NCBI GenBank assembly: GCA_026770595.1
Contig: MU634783.1
Location: 1-10,198, forward strand
Direction of reading: 5' to 3'
From: Ochromonadaceae sp. CCMP2298
Taxonomy: Eukaryota; Sar; Synurophyceae; Ochromonadales; Ochromonadaceae
Length of the DNA: 10,198 bases
Of this stretch, positions 6,990 through 10,198 are shown in pieces. How positions within the stretch are numbered: the first letter of the stretch is position 1; every line of letters begins with the position of its first letter. Made by a program: the position numbers and the translations under genes. The notes under the pieces were generated by a model that saw nothing but the letters and a program-made list of their open reading frames with translations, was not told where the DNA came from and did not search any database.

Positions 6990-7699
6990 ATGGCGAAGAG
7001 ACACAACATGCTCTACGTGGGCGGCCTGGAGGAGAGCGTCTCTGAGGAGATGGTGCACGCGGCCTTCGTGCCCTTCGGAGAGCTCAAGTCCATCCAGATC
7101 CCCAAGGACTACCAGCAGAGTAAGCTCGCGGCCTAGCCCTCTTATCTCTCTTGTTGCAGAGCTCCGAGCAATGAAGGACATCTATTTCATATTTCATCAT
7201 TTTTTCTATCAAATCTGTCCATCCATCCTTCCCCTCACTCTCAATCATCCCCTCTCATCCCCTCCTTTATAATCACCTCCACCTTTGTCCACCAGACAAG
7301 GCGCGCGGCTTCGCCTTCGTGGAGTACGACCTGGACGAAGACGCCGCAGACGCCATCGAGAACATGGACGGATCGGAACTATTAGGCCGCGTGCTGAGGT
7401 GTAACCTGGCCAAGGAGGCGCCCAAACTAGCCCCAGGAAAGGTAAGACGAATTTTATATCCTCCTGTGTATAGTGGTACTGTAGTATATAGAAGTAGTAT
7501 GTATAGAGTTAAGTTGTGTTAGTGTATACATCTCCCCCTCACTCCTCTCTACTCTTTATCCTATCCACTCTTTACACAGGCCATCTGGAGTGCAGAGGAG
7601 TGGCTGCAGAAGCAGGACGGGGGCGGGGACGCGGACGAGGTGGTGGAGGCAGCCAACCTGGAACCCACAGCAGCAGCACCTACTGAGGGTGGGGAATAG
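6990..7699 (+). CDS. single-RRM protein, cyclophilin E (PPIE) RRM type without the cyclophilin domain
   Basis: Three exons (6990-7119, 7296-7441, 7580-7699) encode 131 residues. Junctions are GTAAGC/CACCAG (phase 1, forming Asn44) and GTAAGA/ACACAG (phase 0). RNP2 is LYVGGL at 8-13 and RNP1 is KARGFAFV at 45-52, both intact with their aromatic residues. The flow of the domain (HAAFVPFGELKSIQIP, then MDGSELLGRVLRCNLAK) matches the RRM of cyclophilin E, and the post-RRM linker AIWSAEEWL matches the PVWSDDDWL-type linker of that family. The family binds RNA and acts with the spliceosome. The protein stops after an acidic, Ala-rich tail; the peptidyl-prolyl isomerase domain that follows in animals is absent, and none is encoded on this strand in the next 300 bp. 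The start codon is the first ATG and sits directly before the domain. RNA binding is well supported; spliceosome membership is inferred. Confidence 0.9.
7120..7295 (+). other. first intron of the RRM gene
   Basis: A conventional intron with GTAAGC donor and a long T/C-rich 3' half ending TTTGTCCACCAG. It lacks the repeat unit seen in the minus-strand genes. Confidence 0.85.
7442..7579 (+). other. second intron of the RRM gene
   Basis: GTAAGA donor and TTTACACAG acceptor, with a CT-rich tract before the acceptor. Its middle is TATA/GTATAG-rich, only loosely like the other introns, with no clear repeat unit. Confidence 0.85.
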
Positions 7700-7993
7700 G
7701 GGCAGAATCGCGTAGGGACCTTAGCGTAGCTTGTTCATAAAACCATAGTTCATAGGGTAATAGTACATAGTACATAGTTTGTGTTCCCATTAAACCCCGC
7801 CCTTGGCCAACTGGTCAGTGGGTATTCAAAATTAATCATATTATGTTTACAAAAAAACCCATAAAACCCATAAAACCCATGGGGAGAGTTAATACCGGTA
7901 CCCACCGTCGATAGGCCTAACGGCATGGCATATTACATATGGCAAATGGAATACGAGGGGTTACCCTGTTACCCTAATATGCGTACGTTACAC
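7700..7993. other. convergent intergenic spacer
   Basis: This spacer separates the 3' ends of the RRM gene (plus) and the aminotransferase gene (minus), so it must contain both 3' UTRs and polyadenylation sites. An AAACCCAT motif occurs three times in tandem at about 7855-7880, and a short ACATAGT repeat occurs near 7765-7780. No AATAAA signal can be assigned with confidence. Confidence 0.6.
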
Positions 7994-10063
7994 CTATTTG
8001 GTGTACATGGTTCTGAGCCTCTTGCAGGCCTCCTCGCAGTTCTCCCTGTGTGCAGGCATAATAGTATAGACAGTATGGGAGGGGTTAGATACACGGTGTA
8101 GATAAGGGGTGGGGGGGGATGTAAATGCAGTATAGGGGGGTTTAATACATATTTCCAGTACAGATAAGGGGGATATAAATAATATATATGTACCTCGAGG
8201 CGAAGGCGGACAGACGCAGGAACTCGGTACCCCCGGGCCCGAAGCCCGCACCCGGGATGGTGACCACCTGGATGGTCTCGAGGATCTCGGAGAAGGCGTC
8301 CCACGAGTTCTGCCCCTGATAGGTTGTTTGGGGGTGTGCGGTAAGGAGAGGGTTTAATTCGTGAATAGTAGAAGGGGGAGGGAATCCCAACACACCTTCA
8401 TGTGCACGAATACGTAGGGCCCGTCGATCCCCCCGTAGCAAGAAAAGCCCAGCTCCTCCATGGTGGACTTGAGCAGCTTGGCGTTCTCCAGGTAGTAGTT
8501 GATAAGCACATCGATCTGGAGAATAGAGGGTTTTATAGGTAGTATAGTATTCAAGGAGGGGGTTTAATACACATTATAGTGCAGAAGGAGGGGGTTTAAT
8601 ACACATTATAGTACATATTATAGTACAGAAGGAGGGGTTTATATACATATTTACTTACCTCCGCCAGGCCCTCGTCGTCCAGGCAGGCCATACCGCCCCC
8701 CTGCACGATGTTGGAGGCGCCGTTGAAGGTGGTGCTCATCACGCGGTTCCAGTCGTTGCGCACCAGAGTCCCGTCTGCGGTGGGTTTAATACGTGTTGGT
8801 GGTATAGGAGGGGGGGGTTATATACATTTCAGTATAGGAGGGGGTTAAAGCGTAGAGAGAGGGCGTATAGCATAGCACGGAAGACAATGAGGTCGTCGAG
8901 CACGCACCTGCGAACTTGAGTGTGTCGGGCACCACGGTCCAGCCCAGACGCACACCTGTGAATCCCGCGTACTTCGAGAAGGAGTTGACCTCGATGGCCA
9001 CGTCCCTGGGCATAAGTACAGAGGATAATCGTTTAACATAAAGAGAGGAATAAACATTTATATAAAGAGGGTACATATTTACTGTATATAATTGAGGGTT
9101 AAATAGAAGTTTACTGTACATAATAAGGGTTAATACATACCTGGCCCCCTCTATCTCGTAGATGGTCTTGGGCACCCCTGGCGTGCGGATGAAGGGCGCG
9201 TAGGCTGCGTCGAACACGATGAACGAGCCCTAGGTAGCGGTAAATACACATTTATAGCATAGAAGAGGGGTTAAATAGGTAGGTGGATAAGATACCATAC
9301 GCACTGCATATATGTATATCGTTGGACGTACCTGCTCTTTGCAGAAGGCCACCAGGTCCTCCAGCTGCTCTCGGGAGGCCACCGCGCCAGTGGGGTTGTT
9401 GGGGGAACAGATGTAGTACACGTCGGCACGGGGGGTCTTGCGCACATCTGCAGTGGGGGTTAAATACACATTTAGGACACATTGAGGATATAGGAGGGGG
9501 GGGGGGGTAAATACACATATTAGTATGGGTGGGGTTAAATACACATTTGGCATATAAAGAGAGGGTTAAATAAACATTTAGGATAAGGAGGGATAGATAG
9601 AGGGGTTCAACACACATCTACTGTATAGTAGTAGTATATACAGTAGTATGTATAGTAGTGTATGTACCGGGGAAGAAGTTGTTTTCGGGCGTGCAGGCCA
9701 TGTAGACCAAGTTGTTGAACTGCTTCGTATCAGGGTCCACACTGGGAGGGGGAGAGAGGGATAGGGTTAGAGAAAATAATATCAAAATGTGGTCATATAT
9801 ATTTATATACTCATATATGTACATACATATATGAGTATATAAATATATATAGCCATAATGCAGAGGTTTGGGCTTACCCGGTGGTCTGTCCCATCATGAC
9901 GGATGTGTCTACGTAGACGGGGTAGGAGGGGTCCTGCACCGCGCTGACCACCTTGGAGCCGAACATCATCTGCAGGCGCGCAATGTCGCACTTAGCGCCG
10001 TCTGACACGAACACCTCTCCGGCGGATATGAGGTTGTTGTACAGCTTGTGGGCGATCTTCTCC
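7994..10063 (-). CDS. DAPL: LL-diaminopimelate aminotransferase, C-terminal 323 residues (5' exons off the right edge)
   Basis: This PLP enzyme converts tetrahydrodipicolinate and glutamate directly to LL-diaminopimelate in the plastid lysine pathway of plants and algae. Nine exons on the minus strand: 10063-9878, 9741-9668, 9447-9332, 9229-9141, 9005-8908, 8774-8659, 8515-8396, 8315-8194 and 8045-7994. All junctions keep frame. Family motifs in order: [57 protein letters not shown], the PLP-binding Lys in [15 protein letters not shown] (codon 8974-8972), [16 protein letters not shown] and LRLSAF. The stop after RTMYTK agrees with the family end. The missing part should be the transit or bipartite presequence and about 85 mature residues. 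Introns are 80-220 bp and nearly all carry the shared repeat unit. The match along the whole length makes this assignment secure. Confidence 0.95.
8046..8193 (-). repeat. last aminotransferase intron, with repeat units
   Basis: The ends are CTCGAG|GTACAT and GCACACAG|GGAGAAC, in phase 2. The plus strand shows successive copies of GGGGTTAGATACAC, GGGGATGTAAATGCAG and GGGGGGTTTAATACAT separated by AGTATA/GTAGATAAG spacers. Confidence 0.75.
8516..8658 (-). repeat. intron with clearest 32-bp tandem repeat
   Basis: Plus-strand units beginning AAGGAGGGG start at 8553, 8585 and 8629. The first two lie 32 bp apart and continue as GTTTAATACACATTATAGT; the third follows a 12-bp duplication of TATTATAGTACA. 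On the sense strand the core is TATAATGTGTATTAAACCCC, followed by CCTCCTT. The intron ends are GCGGAG|GTAAGT and TCTCCAG|ATCGAT. Confidence 0.85.
8775..8907 (-). repeat. aminotransferase intron with repeat units
   Basis: The ends are TTCGCAG|GTGCGT and ACCGCAG|ACGGG, in phase 1; CGCAG is shared at both ends but is too short to claim a duplication. The body has three copies of the GGGTTTAATAC / GGGGTTATATACATT / GGGGGTTAAA type. Confidence 0.7.
9006..9140 (-). repeat. aminotransferase intron with looser repeat units
   Basis: The ends are GGGCCAG|GTATGT and ATGCCCAG|GGACG, in phase 2. Plus-strand copies include GGGTTAATACATAC, GAGGGTTAAATAG and ATAAAGAGAG with AATAAACATTTA; the last is shared with two other introns of this gene. 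Confidence 0.7.
9230..9331 (-). repeat. aminotransferase intron with two repeat units
   Basis: The ends are AGAGCAG|GTACGT and GCTACCTAG|GGCTCG, in phase 0. The plus strand reads GGTAAATACACATTTATAG and GAGGGGTTAAATAG, separated by CATAGAA. Confidence 0.75.
9448..9667 (-). repeat. 220-bp intron with at least five repeat units
   Basis: The ends are TTCCCCG|GTACAT and CACTGCAG|ATGTGC, in phase 1. Plus-strand copies of GGGGTTAAATACACATTTAG and close variants recur from 9456 to about 9615, one with a run of about eleven G. CATATAAAGAGAGGGTT at 9551-9567 recurs exactly at 10133-10149 in another intron. A GTAGTATATACAGTAGTATG tract lies beside the donor. Confidence 0.85.
9795..9850. repeat. perfect 27-bp palindrome in an aminotransferase intron
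   Basis: Arms 9795-9821 and 9824-9850 are exact reverse complements with only two bases between them. The arms are AT-rich but not a simple AT repeat (they include TTTATATACTCATATATGTA). The intron 9742-9877 that holds it has few copies of the shared unit. In RNA it would form a long hairpin; in DNA it could extrude a cruciform. Confidence 0.9.
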
Positions 10064-10198
10064 CTGCAGGGTAGTAATAGGGTAGTAATATGGAAGGAGT
10101 GGCAGAAGGAGGGGTTTAATAAACATTTAGGTCATATAAAGAGAGGGTTCAATACACATTAAGGGTAAGAGGGGTAGAAGGGGGGGTTTAATAAACAT
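10064..10198 (-). repeat. intron running off the right edge, with repeat units
   Basis: The acceptor TACCCTGCAG is at 10064-10073; the donor is outside the window. Plus-strand units GGGGTTTAATAAACATTTAG, GAGAGGGTTCAATACACATT and GGGGGGTTTAATAAACAT follow one another to the edge. The reading frame of the next upstream exon is not visible. Confidence 0.75.

Noticed and set aside
8540-8650. 32-bp periodic repeats as a CRISPR-like array
   Set aside because: No unique spacers; the repeats are degenerate, lie inside a spliced intron and recur in other introns.
9752-9818. Read-through of aminotransferase introns as extra protein
   Set aside because: Splicing at GT-AG ends rebuilds the family sequence exactly, while read-through gives Tyr/Pro-rich translations of the repeat unit.

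Overview
The window reads as nuclear DNA of a eukaryotic, probably photosynthetic protist. The genes are split by many short spliceosomal introns (mostly 80-260 bp) with GT-AG ends. Two gene products point to an alga: an LL-diaminopimelate aminotransferase, the plant/algal plastid route to lysine, and a GxGD-type intramembrane protease whose N-terminus looks like a signal peptide followed by an aromatic residue and a basic, Ser-rich stretch, as in algae with complex plastids. A System III cytochrome c heme lyase argues against a land plant. The exact lineage cannot be named from the sequence.

Layout, left to right: (1) 2-220, plus strand, a possible 3' end of a Gly/Glu-rich gene cut by the left edge. 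(2) 221-675, a gene-free stretch with a GCT-rich microsatellite and small repeats. (3) 676-2841, minus strand, a signal-peptide-peptidase-like protease in two exons. (4) 2842-4853, about 2 kb with no recognisable gene; it holds small repeats and a strong 115-bp inverted-repeat element. (5) 4854-6445, minus strand, holocytochrome c synthase (heme lyase) in six certain exons and one probable terminal exon. (6) 6446-6989, a divergent promoter region. (7) 6990-7699, plus strand, a three-exon RRM protein matching the N-terminal half of cyclophilin E but with no cyclophilin domain. (8) 7700-7993, a convergent intergenic spacer. (9) 7994 to the right edge, minus strand, LL-diaminopimelate aminotransferase, nine exons covering the C-terminal 323 residues; the 5' exons lie outside.

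The genes do not form a pathway: lysine synthesis, mitochondrial cytochrome c maturation, RNA binding and membrane proteolysis are housekeeping roles.

The unusual content is in the introns. Introns of the three minus-strand genes are built largely from one degenerate repeat of about 32 bp (sense core TGTATTAAACCCCC, joined by CTCCT and a TATACTATAA-like spacer). Two adjacent heme-lyase introns are flanked by exact 9- and 10-bp direct repeats. In one the duplicated bases supply the donor, in the other the acceptor. This is the signature expected of introner-like elements, transposable elements that create introns on insertion. A second notable point is the protease's second active-site motif, which reads GLAD instead of GxGD.
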